Of a stretch of 64,000 nt of DNA, positions 63,922-64,000 are shown one piece after another; the first letter of the stretch is position 1; every line of letters starts with the position of its first letter. A program made the position numbers and the translations under genes. Below the pieces are notes generated by a model that saw nothing but the letters and a program-made list of their open reading frames with translations, searched no databases and had not been told where the DNA came from. The stretch is from Xanthomonas massiliensis. Its GTDB lineage: Bacteria > Pseudomonadota > Gammaproteobacteria > Xanthomonadales > Xanthomonadaceae. The stretch spans positions 992,001 through 1,056,000 of the forward strand of contig NZ_FCOY01000006.1 of NCBI RefSeq assembly GCF_900018785.1, given 5' to 3'.

Positions 63922-64000
63922 ATGGAGCTTACCCCGACCCAGCAGGCGATCCTCGCCATGATCGCCGAGCGTATCGAGCACGAGGGCCTGCCGCCTTCCC
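63922..64000 (+). CDS. lexA: LexA repressor (3' end beyond the window)
   Basis: Only the first 26 codons are present: MELTPTQQAILAMIAERIEH then EGLPPS. This is the start of the LexA winged-helix DNA-binding domain. No ribosome site fits between the SOS box and the ATG, so translation may be leaderless. recA would be expected downstream in this family. Confidence 0.95.
   Translation, partial: MELTPTQQAILAMIAERIEHEGLPPS

Overview
This window is one contiguous stretch of chromosome from a GC-rich gammaproteobacterium of the family Xanthomonadaceae (Lysobacteraceae). Four things support that: an rpf quorum-sensing cluster (rpfG-rpfC converging on rpfF and rpfB, then the rpfA-type aconitase), a lexA gene preceded by the xanthomonad-type SOS palindrome TTAGTAGTATTACTACTAA, no rpoS after surE-pcm-nlpD, and very high GC content at third codon positions. 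The genus cannot be fixed from sequence alone. rpfG and rpfC overlap with no rpfH between them, which is unlike Xanthomonas campestris.

Layout. 1-9 kb: DSF (diffusible signal factor) signalling genes, a small lipoprotein and aconitase A. 9-12.4 kb: a VapBC-type toxin-antitoxin pair between the two aconitase genes, then acnB. 12.4-16 kb: oleate hydratase and an aldehyde dehydrogenase, the latter with a candidate FNR box upstream. 16-24.7 kb: nudJ-mnmA-hflD (leftward), clpS-clpA (rightward), and infA, aat, a FemAB-like gene and trxB (leftward); ClpS, ClpA and Aat together form the N-degron pathway. 24.9-31 kb: ftsK, lolA, rarA, a luciferase-like monooxygenase and a flavin-binding stress protein. 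31-38.7 kb: exoD, a CorC/CNNM protein, a DUF47-pit phosphate operon with a candidate Pho box, a dehydrogenase remnant, an S10 peptidase, a CDP-diacylglycerol pyrophosphatase and a YdcF-like protein. 39.3-41.2 kb: parE. 41.4-52.2 kb: a small secreted protein, then pyrG-kdsA-orf-eno-ftsB-ispD-ispF-truD, smr (leftward) and surE-pcm-yqaA-nlpD, mostly coupled by 4-bp overlaps. 53-64 kb: an Mth938-like gene and yhbY (leftward), then rlmE-ftsH-folP-miaA-hfq-hflX, an MHS-family transporter, pncC, ubiB and the start of lexA.

Most of the window is core housekeeping DNA. The exception is a pair of noncoding blocks, one downstream of parE (about 38.78-39.32 kb, parE read leftward) and one downstream of nlpD (52.18-52.61 kb). 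In each, the last 12-16 codons of the adjacent essential or cell-envelope gene have been copied several times in tandem. Each copy is followed by a GC-rich hairpin-bearing spacer. The tail copies keep exactly the native length, and most keep the reading frame and stop codon, while their amino acids change. The two loci share this architecture and a similar hairpin but copy different genes. They are the best candidate here for an undescribed kind of element: an array of 3'-end gene cassettes. No reverse transcriptase, transposase or recombinase is encoded nearby.
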